Source of the DNA: a virus | Strand: one strand, 5' to 3' | Virus record (IMG/VR): IMGVR_UViG_3300015360_000106 | Location: 1-36,410 of that record | DNA length: 36,410 nt | Shown: positions 8,534 to 15,819 of the stretch, in pieces | How the letters are laid out: each line of letters opens with the position of its first letter | Numbering within the stretch: position 1 is the stretch's first letter | Notes under the pieces: generated by a model | Databases searched by the model: none | Seen by the model: the letters and a program-made list of their open reading frames with translations, nothing else | What the model was told of the DNA's origin: nothing | Position numbers and translations under genes: made by a program

Positions 8534-8734
8534 ATGAAAACAGTAAAGTTATATGCGGAATTGCTGGCAAATCCAAAGAGTTTGGTTGCTTATCGTAGCT
8601 TGTTGGATGAATACAAAAATAACAATCTTGATAATGAAGCCAAAGCAATCGAGGAATTGATCCAAAGGAAGTTCGATGCCTACAATACACTTGCTCACAA
8701 AAAACAACTCGAAAACAATACTCAAGGCAATTAA
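8534..8734 (+). CDS. Small protein overlapping the glycosyltransferase start
   Basis: 66 residues, unrecognised, helical and charged ('SLVAYRSLLDEYKNNNLDNEAKAIEELIQRKFDAYNTLAHKKQ'). Its last 59 bases overlap the next gene in another frame. The ribosome site is weak. The overlap suggests translational coupling to the glycosyltransferase. Confidence 0.55.
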   Translation: MKTVKLYAELLANPKSLVAYRSLLDEYKNNNLDNEAKAIEELIQRKFDAYNTLAHKKQLENNTQGN

Positions 8735-9599
8735 TTCTGTGCAATGGGCTAATAGAATTATGGTTGCAGACCTTGGCAGCAGTGACAATACATTAAAAAT
8801 CTGCGAAGATGCTGGTGTTGAAATTTATAAAATGAAATGCCATAGAAATGAAGCTAGAAACAGATTGATCGACAACACGTCTGGCGTGACATTTTTATTA
8901 GAGCCATGGGAAACTTTTATCAAAGGAGCTGATAATTTAAATCGATTATCAACGACAAGCTATGCGACAATATTACAAAACAACATGTTGACAAAAGATA
9001 TAAGAGCATGGACAGACAAGCCAAGATTTGTCAATCCTGTGTACGAAACAATTGAACAAAATGCGGTCGATGCTGACATTTTGATTTATTCAACAGGCCG
9101 CAATGACCACGAAGATATTTTGTTGGCGATAAATGAATGGAAAAAATCTTTTCCAATTGCTATAGCTCCATACTATTACGAAGCTTGCACGTTATTATCT
9201 ATGGGAAAATGGCAACAGTTTTTAACAGCATCAGAATACTATATGTTTTTAGACAAAACGTTATCTATGCCAGCAATAATGAATCATTACTATTTTGCTA
9301 TGGTTCAATTGATGAATCTTAAAAAAGTGCGACCATCTTTACAGAATTTATCAATCTGCTTGTCTGCAAAACCATTAATGGCTGAATTTTGGTGCCTTGC
9401 TGGAGACGTTCATTATCATTTGACAAAGAAATTTAATGTTGCAAAAGATCTTTATGAGAATGCTATTTTTTTGGGCGGTAAAAGATTGAAAAATGATAAT
9501 TGCCCAATGGATCTTGCAAAATACAAAACATATCCAAACAAAATGATTGATAGTTGCGACAAAATTATGCAAAGTAAGTCTGTCTATATTTCAACTTAG
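8676..9599 (+). CDS. GT2-like glycosyltransferase with helical repeat C-terminus
   Basis: 307 residues. The N-terminus 'TIHLLTKNNSKTILKAINSV' and 'IMVADLGSSDNTLKICEDAGVEIYK' match the nucleotide-sugar-binding half of GT-A family 2 enzymes. The rest looks like TPR-type helical repeats ('YYYEACTLLSMGKWQQFLTASEYYMF', 'WCLAGDVHYHLTKKFNVAKDLYENAIFLG'). The catalytic half after residue about 75 is short, so activity is uncertain. The ATG has an AAGGAAG ribosome site although it lies within the preceding gene. A role in modifying DNA, virion or host surface glycans is possible. Confidence 0.7.
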   Translation: MPTIHLLTKNNSKTILKAINSVQWANRIMVADLGSSDNTLKICEDAGVEIYKMKCHRNEARNRLIDNTSGVTFLLEPWETFIKGADNLNRLSTTSYATILQNNMLTKDIRAWTDKPRFVNPVYETIEQNAVDADILIYSTGRNDHEDILLAINEWKKSFPIAIAPYYYEACTLLSMGKWQQFLTASEYYMFLDKTLSMPAIMNHYYFAMVQLMNLKKVRPSLQNLSICLSAKPLMAEFWCLAGDVHYHLTKKFNVAKDLYENAIFLGGKRLKNDNCPMDLAKYKTYPNKMIDSCDKIMQSKSVYIST

Positions 9600-9982
9600 T
9601 ATAAATCTTCAAGATGATTTATAACAATTGTAACTTGATCTTGCCAGCGGGCGATATCAAGTTGTTTTCTGCCAACAGGCAATTTCTTAAGTTCTGCTGA
9701 TAATTCCTGAATATTGCAGTTTATTACCTGCCATTCATTTTTTGCAACTCTCTCTAGGGTTTTTTCCATTTCATCTGAAGATACATCTTTTGTAGGAAAA
9801 TAGTTAGCAATTTCCTTGCCAGCCTTACGCATAACATTCATATAAATTGGATGATTGCAAGCACATCCCGGATTTTTCAAGAAACTTTGAACATCTTCAG
9901 TCAATTCTGGAGGTAAAGAACCTCTGAATCTTTCGTCCAATAACGCCTGTTTAATATCATGAATATTGACTTTTTTCTTCAT
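9596..9982 (-). CDS. Hypothetical protein, end of a five-gene operon
   Basis: 128 residues, unrecognised. It has a 'NPGCACNHPIYMNVMRKAG' segment with a possible Cys/His metal site and a C-terminal 'RKQLDIARWQDQVTIVINHLEDLY' helix. An AGGAT ribosome site precedes the start. The end overlaps the convergent glycosyltransferase by 4 bases, leaving no room for a terminator. Confidence 0.7.
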   Translation of the reverse strand: MKKKVNIHDIKQALLDERFRGSLPPELTEDVQSFLKNPGCACNHPIYMNVMRKAGKEIANYFPTKDVSSDEMEKTLERVAKNEWQVINCNIQELSAELKKLPVGRKQLDIARWQDQVTIVINHLEDLY

Positions 9983-9983
9983 A

Positions 9984-10346
9984 TTATCCTAAAAATTCTG
10001 GTGGATTGTATTTATGAGGCATTCCATCTTCGATTCGTTTTATTTTTTCTGCTTCTTCTTTAGCTTGTTGTTCTCTTTTATCAATTTCATCATAAGATTT
10101 TGAATAAACATCAGGTAGAGGTTTTAAAACAACGCCTCGACCGCACTTAGGGCATTTCGCTTTTGCAAGTTGTTTATGTGTCGGTCTGTCAATAATTTTG
10201 CCTTTTTCCAGTCTAGGAGAACCACCCGGAACTGGCGAAATTTTAATTTGCGTAAGATCATCTGGAGAATTAGTGTCATAGATTTTCTTATAAGAACATG
10301 GTTCGCAAAAAATTAAAAACCTTTTAATCTTCTCTTGTCTCATCAT
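9984..10346 (-). CDS. Zinc-ribbon-like small protein
   Basis: 120 residues. Two Cys pairs, 'FCEPCSYKK' near the N-terminus and 'KCPKCGRG' about 50 residues later, suggest a single zinc ribbon. The C-terminal third is a charged helix. It is likely a nucleic-acid-binding or structural zinc protein; no family is named. The start overlaps the upstream gene by 23 bases and has a GAGG ribosome site. Confidence 0.65.
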   Translation of the reverse strand: MMRQEKIKRFLIFCEPCSYKKIYDTNSPDDLTQIKISPVPGGSPRLEKGKIIDRPTHKQLAKAKCPKCGRGVVLKPLPDVYSKSYDEIDKREQQAKEEAEKIKRIEDGMPHKYNPPEFLG

Positions 10347-10656
10347 GATTTACCTCAAATTCAGTTTTACTTCTAATTAAATAAATCAAATCTGTAAAGG
10401 TTTGAGAAATCACGCTTCCTGCAAAACCGCAAGTCAAAATTAAACCACAACTGTCAGAAACAATTAAATAACCGCAAATTAATCCAGACCAAAAACCAGT
10501 GCATTCGTAACATTCAAAAATTTGTTTTGACCAATTCCATTTGTGCATCCATTCTCGAACACTAAACTTAAACACTTTGATTAAATCAAATATGCGGCCA
10601 TGAACCAAAATATTGGTAAGCCCAATTGTTGCTAACATAAATAATAAAATTGTCAT
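10324..10656 (-). CDS. Membrane protein resembling DUF1360
   Basis: 110 residues. The N-terminal hydrophobic segment 'MTILLFMLATIGLTNILV' and a central one 'GLILTCGFAGSVISQTFTDLIYLI' are membrane spans. 'FECYECTGFWSGLICGYLI' matches the C-x-x-C-x-GFW-G motif I associate with DUF1360-type phage and bacterial membrane proteins. GAAGGAT is the ribosome site. Function unknown; a lysis or superinfection role is possible but unsupported. Confidence 0.7.
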   Translation of the reverse strand: MTILLFMLATIGLTNILVHGRIFDLIKVFKFSVREWMHKWNWSKQIFECYECTGFWSGLICGYLIVSDSCGLILTCGFAGSVISQTFTDLIYLIRSKTEFEVNHDETRED

Positions 10657-10659
10657 TTA

Positions 10660-10890
10660 CTATCCTTCTTCATTATCTTCATTTTCACGATTGGCAATAT
10701 CTGTTTTTTCAACTCGACACGCTTCATTAAAACATGGAATAAAAATACTTAAATATCCGTCTTTAGACAGCAATTCAATGCTCGCTGCATTTTGTTTTCT
10801 TATCAATTCAATATATTCTTCAATACTAATATGTTGATTATGCTCATTGATATTGAGAAAAAAACTAACAAACCCTTTTGTTTCAATCAT
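10660..10890 (-). CDS. Small hypothetical protein
   Basis: 76 residues, not recognised, acidic C-terminus ('NRENEDNEEG'). A good AAGGAGC ribosome site and 3-base spacing to the next gene support it as a real member of the operon. Confidence 0.65.
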   Translation of the reverse strand: MIETKGFVSFFLNINEHNQHISIEEYIELIRKQNAASIELLSKDGYLSIFIPCFNEACRVEKTDIANRENEDNEEG

Positions 10891-10905
10891 AATTGCTCCT
10901 TAAAT

Positions 10906-11283
10906 TTAACGCCAAAAACTGATATAAAGGTGCTCATCATCTCGCCAAGTGCTAAAGTAATTAAAATCAGTGATTTCACACAACTTATTGCAAATTTCAG
11001 CAGATTCAGCTAATGGAATCTTAATATTTCGAGTGATGTTGTAATTTAGTTTCTGAACAAGAATCTTATCGCCAAAATAGATTTCTAATGTTTTAACATC
11101 TTCCTCTGTTAATGAATTTAAGAGATCTAATACTGCTTGTTTTCCAATCCCTCCCAACATTGGCAATCGCTTTGCGATACGCCATTGTTCAAATATACTA
11201 AAATAACTAGGAGGCAAAATTTGCTGTGCTTCCTTGTTATAAAAAATCAATTTTTCAATATTGGAGAAATTAAAATCAAGCAT
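10906..11283 (-). CDS. Hypothetical protein, first gene of a five-gene operon
   Basis: 125 residues from the ATG at 11283; a GTG at 11301 would add six. It is not recognised. 'LGGIGKQAVLDLLNSLTEEDVKTLEIYFGDKILVQKLNYNITRN' looks like a compact alpha/beta fold. It is divergent from the gp26-like gene, with a shared upstream interval of about 55 bases. Confidence 0.65.
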   Translation of the reverse strand: MLDFNFSNIEKLIFYNKEAQQILPPSYFSIFEQWRIAKRLPMLGGIGKQAVLDLLNSLTEEDVKTLEIYFGDKILVQKLNYNITRNIKIPLAESAEICNKLCEITDFNYFSTWRDDEHLYISFWR

Positions 11284-11338
11284 ACTCTTATATTCACACA
11301 CGATGACCCAAATTCATCATAGTATGAAGGAGAAAAAT

Positions 11339-12505
11339 ATGGCAGATGATGTTTATCGACAGAGAAGAAAAGTGAGTTCAAGTGATTTAGGAGATTTCGT
11401 TGATGAATCGCCTGCAAGTGAAAACGATCCTCTATCTTCGGTTAAAAAGATTCAACAACAAGCAGCCAATGAAGTTGGACAAGAATCTTCTGAACAACCT
11501 CTTTTAAGAGGAGAAGCTCCATTTTCAATTAGCGGAGCAGTTCCACCGGCTTTTAGAGAAGCAATGGCAAAAAGATCACAAGGCCCAGCAGCAGCAGCAG
11601 CAGCAGCAGCAGATGATGAAGATCTTCCTCCGTTTATTAAAGAATCAAGAACTCGTTCCGCTGTGCCAAAATCGCAGCCAAAGGCAACTCCAGATGCCAA
11701 AGTTAGAGTCACAGGTTCTGATCAGTTCGAAAATTTGCTACAAAGATTGGCTGAACAACATCAGTGGGAAGAATTTGAGTTTCCATCTAAAGGCAGATTT
11801 TACAACAACATTCCAGCAACTGTTCATGTTAGGCCAATGACAGGTGAAGAAGAACAAATTTTAGCAACTCCTCGTTTTGTAAAACGTGGAAAAGCAATTG
11901 ATATGATTTTCGACAGATGTATTAGAGAAAAAATTAACACAGAAGAATTATTGTCTGTAGATAGAACTCACTTATTAATTTATTTGCGTGGTATTTCTTA
12001 TACTCCAGAATACGACGTTGAGATCAAATGTCCTGAATGCGGAATAAAATTTCAAACTATTATCGACCTTAACTCTTTAGATGTTAATGATTGTCCTCCA
12101 GAATTCGGCCCTGATTCATTAGAAGGCACTCTTCCAATGAGTGGATTTAAATACCGATACAGATTATCTCTTGGAAAAGATGAACAGCAAATCTCGCAAT
12201 ATAGAGAAAAGAAGATTCAAGACTGGGGAGATCAAAGTGAAGACGACACACTTCTTTACCGAACGGCTTTGTTGTTGGAAGAAATCGAAGGCGTGAAAAT
12301 GTTAAAAGAAATTCAATTCTTGTTAAAGAAATTGCCTATTGCCGATGTGGCTTATCTTAGAAATGAGATCAATACACCACCTTTCGGAGTAAGAACAGAA
12401 GTTCCATTGCTATGCCCATCATGTACAGAGGAGTTCAAAATCGACCTCCCACTGGAGACAAGTTTTTTCTTCCCAAGGAAGAGGGAGGAAAAACCCCAAG
12501 CGTAG
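11339..12505 (+). CDS. Baseplate protein, T4 gp26-like, with long disordered N-terminus
   Basis: 388 residues from the ATG at 11339, which has a GAAGGAG ribosome site; an in-frame start further up lacks one. Residues 1-140 are low complexity, with eight alanines from GCA repeats. The rest matches the T4 baseplate gp26 family (PF12322): 'FPSKGRFYNNIPATVHVRPMTGEEE', 'GKAIDMIFDRCI', 'LLIYLRGISYTPEYDVEIKCPECG', 'LLCPSCTEEFKIDL'. The two CxxC pairs probably bind zinc. T4 gp26 (208 residues) acts in hub assembly. The next gene is the usual small partner. Confidence 0.8.
   Translation: MADDVYRQRRKVSSSDLGDFVDESPASENDPLSSVKKIQQQAANEVGQESSEQPLLRGEAPFSISGAVPPAFREAMAKRSQGPAAAAAAAADDEDLPPFIKESRTRSAVPKSQPKATPDAKVRVTGSDQFENLLQRLAEQHQWEEFEFPSKGRFYNNIPATVHVRPMTGEEEQILATPRFVKRGKAIDMIFDRCIREKINTEELLSVDRTHLLIYLRGISYTPEYDVEIKCPECGIKFQTIIDLNSLDVNDCPPEFGPDSLEGTLPMSGFKYRYRLSLGKDEQQISQYREKKIQDWGDQSEDDTLLYRTALLLEEIEGVKMLKEIQFLLKKLPIADVAYLRNEINTPPFGVRTEVPLLCPSCTEEFKIDLPLETSFFFPRKREEKPQA
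11588..11611 (+). repeat. GCA microsatellite (8 units) encoding poly-alanine
   Basis: Eight perfect GCA codons inside the disordered N-terminus of the baseplate protein. Slippage here would change linker length without a frameshift. Confidence 0.9.
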
Positions 12506-12522
12506 AGCTTTGGAGAAATCTC

Positions 12523-12678
12523 ATGGAGGAGCTATTCTTCTTCCAGTATCACATGCACATGAGCAAGCAAGACTGTATGACAATCCCAGTCCACGAACGC
12601 AAGTGGTTGATCCAAAGATTCATAGAGCAAAAAAAGAAGGAGGGGGAGGCAATTGAACGCATGAAGAAAAAGAAATAA
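12523..12678 (+). CDS. Small baseplate-associated protein downstream of the gp26-like gene
   Basis: 51 residues from the ATG at 12523, supported by a GGAGAA ribosome site five bases upstream; a longer frame starts at 12412 inside the previous gene. 'FFFQYHMHMSKQDCMTIPVHERKWLIQRFIEQKKKE' resembles the short 'simple fold' proteins following gp26 homologues in other T4-like phages, as I recall. Possibly a baseplate chaperone-like helper. Confidence 0.65.
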   Translation: MEELFFFQYHMHMSKQDCMTIPVHERKWLIQRFIEQKKKEGEAIERMKKKK

Positions 12679-12840
12679 CTGATTTTTACTGTAAATATCA
12701 CAATTTTATTTCTTAAAATTAATGAAAAAGTAGTTACAGACACTTATTTGACAATACAAAAAGACAAGATGGAAGAGTCTGATTTATTTGTCGAGCTTTG
12801 TTCTAGGTTGATAGATAAGATAAAAAAGAACAAGGAATAA
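12679..12840 (+). other. Open frame directly after a stop codon, protein-like
   Basis: Reading on in the same frame after the TAA of the previous gene gives about 53 codons ending at 12840. The encoded text is protein-like: 'VNITILFLKINEKVVTDTYLTIQKDKMEESDLFVELCSRLIDKIKKNKE'. The only standard starts are TTG at 12748 and ATG at 12769. It may be a small gene with a non-standard start, a readthrough extension, or decay. Confidence 0.35.
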
Positions 12841-12841
12841 C

Positions 12842-12973
12842 ATGAAAAATTTTTGGATTAACCGTCATAACAACAAAAAGAAAATCGAGGAGACTGTTCT
12901 AAAAATAGTCAAACTAGCTATTCAAAAAAAGCTAGGAATCCTTGTAGTAAAAATGCCATGGAACAAACCATAG
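12842..12973 (+). CDS. Very small basic protein
   Basis: 43 residues, 'MKNFWINRHNNKKKIEETVL...', with a clear AAGGAA ribosome site five bases before the ATG. It is strongly basic at the N-terminus and then amphipathic. Unrecognised. It overlaps the start of the broken nucleotidyltransferase. Confidence 0.55.
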   Translation: MKNFWINRHNNKKKIEETVLKIVKLAIQKKLGILVVKMPWNKP

Positions 12974-13348
12974 AAGATTATCCAGAGCCACGTTTTTGTG
13001 GTTATGTAGGAATGCCTAGCATTGTATTTAAAGATATTTGCAAATTACATAAAGGACATTTTTTCTCAAGATGTTTATTTGGTTGGATCTTCTTTGTCAA
13101 AGAAAGATTGGCATGATTTAGACATTGTCTAAATCATGCCAGACAAAATATGGGATGATTACAAATTTGGCAATCCAAAAAATAGATTCTCAAACAAGAA
13201 GTGGATTGCTTATTGTTTGGCGATATCAAATTTTGGAAAATCATTGCTCAATTGTGAAATAGACTTTCAAATAACAAAAGAATCATATAACGAAATTCAC
13301 AAATCGGACATACGATTAAATTTAACAGAAGAATTTGGAGACAAATAG
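12958..13348 (+). pseudogene. Broken nucleotidyltransferase-like gene
   Basis: The 5' part reads 'EPRFCGYVGMPSIVFKDICK' in the frame of the ATG at 12958. The continuation 'YIKDIFSQDVYLVGSSLSKKDWHDLDIV' is one frame off; removing one T near 13045 joins them. An in-frame TAA at 13130-13132 then interrupts before 'IMPDKIWDD', and the frame resumes to 13348, including 'CEIDFQI'. The GSS...D.D pattern is that of Pol-beta-type nucleotidyltransferases, and I recall phage homologues with a 'D.D.R' motif and '.IDFQI'. Two lesions make it a pseudogene unless they are assembly errors. Confidence 0.65.
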
Positions 13349-14088
13349 TGGCAATCAAGGAAAGATATCAAAACCCAGCCATAGGCGATTCAGTCAAATT
13401 AAGGCTATTCACCTATAACAGCAACAACCTTGCTGATCTATCAAGCATCTGTAAAGTTGACATTTATTATTTTGATAGATATTCAATCTCTGCTGAAAAC
13501 CCAGATGGCAGACGATTGGTTGAGTCATTTGATGGGTCTGCTGTAACGGTTGAGGATACAGGAACACATCTACTTGAAATTGAAATACAAGAATCTTTGT
13601 ATGTCATTGGAAAGTATTTGGATATTTGGACAGTCAATGTGTCAGATTCGCAGCCATCAGAAACAATAGAACAGGTTTTTGATATTTACCCAAATCTCTG
13701 GTACACAACACCGATCCCAGTAGTATACGATTTTAGTTTTCATTTTCAGCCAAATAAATTTCGCAAAGGTTCAAAACAATTTCTTATCATTGAAATTGTT
13801 CCTAATGTGCCAACGGCAGGAGACCTTAGAAAATACTACGAAAACCTAGCAATTGTTTCAGATCTTAAAATATCAATTTCGCAAAGTTGCGGACCATGCG
13901 TTCCAGCAGAAGCCGATCTTCGATTAATCGTGGATGAAGAGTCCGTTGATTATCGTGAAAAACGATATGGATATTATAAGATCAACACTGAGGATATGGA
14001 CTGCGGAATATACGATGTTTGGTTCCGCCTCGATTTTGGCGGAAACACATATATTAGTGATCGTTACAACATTCAAGTGTATAATTAA
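13348..14088 (+). CDS. Probable virion structural protein
   Basis: 246 residues starting at GTG 13348, which overlaps the previous stop by one base, behind a GGAG ribosome site. All-beta character: strands such as 'SVKLRLFTYNSNNLADLSSICKVDIYYFD' and 'GTHLLEIEIQES', with a tail 'GIYDVWFRLDFGGNTYISDRYNIQVYN' like repeated Ig-type or jelly-roll virion modules. I do not recognise the family. It sits among baseplate-type and other late genes, which favours a structural role. Confidence 0.6.
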   Translation: MAIKERYQNPAIGDSVKLRLFTYNSNNLADLSSICKVDIYYFDRYSISAENPDGRRLVESFDGSAVTVEDTGTHLLEIEIQESLYVIGKYLDIWTVNVSDSQPSETIEQVFDIYPNLWYTTPIPVVYDFSFHFQPNKFRKGSKQFLIIEIVPNVPTAGDLRKYYENLAIVSDLKISISQSCGPCVPAEADLRLIVDEESVDYREKRYGYYKINTEDMDCGIYDVWFRLDFGGNTYISDRYNIQVYN

Positions 14089-14091
14089 AAA

Positions 14092-14124
14092 TTGACACTA
14101 TCATAATCAAATCATGTATAAATA
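14092..14124 (+). promoter_or_regulatory. Promoter with TTGACA and TATAAATA
   Basis: TTGACA at 14092-14097 lies 17 bases before TGTATA (14115-14120) and 19 before a perfect T4-type late box TATAAATA (14117-14124). It may serve both host sigma70 and the gp55-like sigma. The late start would fall a few bases before the ATG at 14135. Confidence 0.5.
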
Positions 14125-14134
14125 GGAATCAAAA

Positions 14135-14680
14135 ATGAATAAAACAGAAACAGTTAAAATCGAACTAACAGCAAAACAAAGTCCGCCAGTCAAACACTGT
14201 AATTCTAAAAATAAACCGCCAATGTCAGAAAAGTTTAAACTTGTGCCGAAGTACATTCCATTCTTGGTGCAATTTATTACAGAGTCGTCATGGAATTGCG
14301 TAGAAAAAACGATTGATATTGAAATCAATGAAACGGCAGGATTTGATGCTTATAATTGGTTTGGAGGAATCAACAAAAGAATGGCTGAAGCACAAAAAAG
14401 TTCTTTTGTCGATTTAGACCAAGATAGCCTATTGCTTGTTTTTATGGACGAATGTGAGAAAGAAGTCGCAAATATTAAGTTTTGCGGTTTGGAACTTATG
14501 AGCCATCACTGCTATTTGTCAAAATCATATCAATATTCTTTGTGCCATTCTATAACCATACATTATACAGAATGTGTAGCCATTCCGAATACAAGGACAG
14601 AGGAAGAAGAGAATTTTCGTAGATCTCATTCAGATGAGAATGTAATTGTAGACGAAGAGTGGCAAGAAATAAATGTTTGA
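14135..14680 (+). CDS. Hypothetical protein
   Basis: 181 residues, unrecognised. Central block 'FDAYNWFGGINKRMAEAQKSSFVDLDQDSLLLVFMDECEKEVANIKFCGLELMSHHCYLS' has mixed alpha/beta character. It has an acidic C-terminus ('EEEENFRRSHSDENVIVDEEWQEINV') and scattered cysteines. AGGAAT is the ribosome site. It has its own promoter-like sequence and sits between structural-type genes. Confidence 0.65.
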   Translation: MNKTETVKIELTAKQSPPVKHCNSKNKPPMSEKFKLVPKYIPFLVQFITESSWNCVEKTIDIEINETAGFDAYNWFGGINKRMAEAQKSSFVDLDQDSLLLVFMDECEKEVANIKFCGLELMSHHCYLSKSYQYSLCHSITIHYTECVAIPNTRTEEEENFRRSHSDENVIVDEEWQEINV

Positions 14681-14699
14681 ATTTTCTGTAAAAATTATC

Positions 14700-14729
14700 T
14701 TGAAGATTTAGTTACAGAATCGCTATAAT
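14700..14729 (+). promoter_or_regulatory. Sigma70-like promoter
   Basis: TTGAAG at 14700-14705 and a perfect TATAAT at 14724-14729, spaced 18 bases. The start would be near 14736, giving an approximately 97-base structured leader before the gene at 14833. Confidence 0.6.
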
Positions 14730-14735
14730 ATTTAT

Positions 14736-14832
14736 AGACTGGAACATTCCTCGGGAGTATGACTTAGCTCCCAAAGCAATTTTGCAAAGCCCAACAGAGG
14801 ATGAGGGTTCCCAGCGTTAGGGGGATAAGTTG
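14736..14832 (+). promoter_or_regulatory. Structured 5' leader
   Basis: Between the promoter and the ATG at 14833. CCTC (14749-14752) pairs with GAGG (14797-14800). Inside are hairpins GGGAG/CTCCC (14753-14757, 14768-14772) and GCAA/TTGC (14776-14779, 14782-14785), giving a three-way junction. It ends in a G-rich GGGGGAT ribosome site. Possibly a translational control element; no known riboswitch motif was recognised. Confidence 0.35.
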
Positions 14833-15771
14833 ATGTACTCAAATCATTTCGTTTTCTGTGTTTTAGTAAACGGAGAACCACAAAAAGAACTCGCAAACGG
14901 AACTGTGAATATCCCATTTGGTGAATATTCCTTGCGTTTCCGCAATAAAAATGACCGCCGAGCCGTCGTCAAAATTTACATTGACGGAGAAAATGTCTCT
15001 GGAGAAGGTTATATCATTAATGGCAATGGTCACGTCGATATTAAACGACATCACGACAAAGACCGATCTTTTAAGTTTGTGTCTTTAGACAGTAGTGAAG
15101 CTGTTGACTTTGGAAAAAATGGTCCGAACGAAGATAAAGTAAAAGGCACAATAGAGGCTAAATTTTATCTCGAAAAAGAACGACCAAAAATGATGTATCC
15201 AATACATCATCACCATCATTACTTGTTACCACGACCATATCCAAATCCAAATCCAAATCCAAATCCGTTTTACACCACAAGCATGGGTGGAACAACAGAT
15301 GGTTCGGTTTGCAGAACTTCATTGGCCGGAGGATCAAATTGCGAGTCTAGTTTTCGAGATGGTTCAAGATCAGTAAAAAGAAGTAGGGCTACTGGATCAT
15401 CTGCATCGCCTAACACTAATTATAGTTGTAATGAAATTCCTACGATTTCTTCTTTAGAGTCTCTCAAAGACGGCTGTACGGTCGAAGGAAGCAATACTGG
15501 TCAAAACTTCCATACTGTATATATTGACGTAGAAGACACGTACACGAGCTTGAAATTATTCCTTCAAGGGTTCAATGGAAACGATAATACAAATTTTGTA
15601 TCAATTCCAGAAGCACGTAAGACAAACCAATCAAAACGTGTTGATGACTTGGAAATGGAAAACGAAAATCTTAGACAAAAATTAGCCGAGATTGAAAACC
15701 AACAACTCAAAGATAAATTGTCGGCTTTAGAGAAACCAAAAGCCAAGCCACGTTCAAAAAAGAACGAGTAA
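14833..15771 (+). CDS. Surface-type virion protein with low-complexity centre and coiled-coil C-terminus
   Basis: 312 residues from the ATG at 14833. Residues 1-115 form a beta domain ('NGEPQKELANGTVNIPFGEYSLRFRNKNDRRAVVKIYIDG', 'GYIINGNGHVDI'). I recall this pattern in proteins with an Ig-like 'LRFRN..RRA.V.I.IDG' module on virus surfaces. A low-complexity part follows: a run of five histidines, then Pro-Asn repeats ('PYPNPNPNPNPF'), then Ser/Gly-rich sequence. The last 45 residues are a coiled coil ('VDDLEMENENLRQKLAEIENQQLKDKLSALEKPK'). Likely a decoration or fibre-associated protein; family not certain. Confidence 0.6.
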   Translation: MYSNHFVFCVLVNGEPQKELANGTVNIPFGEYSLRFRNKNDRRAVVKIYIDGENVSGEGYIINGNGHVDIKRHHDKDRSFKFVSLDSSEAVDFGKNGPNEDKVKGTIEAKFYLEKERPKMMYPIHHHHHYLLPRPYPNPNPNPNPFYTTSMGGTTDGSVCRTSLAGGSNCESSFRDGSRSVKRSRATGSSASPNTNYSCNEIPTISSLESLKDGCTVEGSNTGQNFHTVYIDVEDTYTSLKLFLQGFNGNDNTNFVSIPEARKTNQSKRVDDLEMENENLRQKLAEIENQQLKDKLSALEKPKAKPRSKKNE

Positions 15772-15774
15772 ATA

Positions 15775-15808
15775 AAAAAGCCCGGCAGATTACTCTGCCG
15801 GGCTTTTT
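15775..15808. terminator. Bidirectional intrinsic terminator
   Basis: A perfect 15-bp stem (15775-15789 with 15794-15808, loop TTAC) has A-tract and T-tract flanks, so it works on both strands. It lies between convergent genes ending at 15771 and 15820. Confidence 0.95.
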
Positions 15809-15819
15809 GTTTTCAGCAA

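Noticed and set aside
12958-13348. Stop-codon reassignment (alternative genetic code)
   Set aside because: Only one gene has an internal TAA, and a frameshift accompanies it; all other genes end normally with TAA, TAG or TGA.
14729-14736. TATAAATA late promoter on the minus strand
   Set aside because: No minus-strand gene lies downstream; the match arises from the AT-rich -10 region of the plus-strand promoter.
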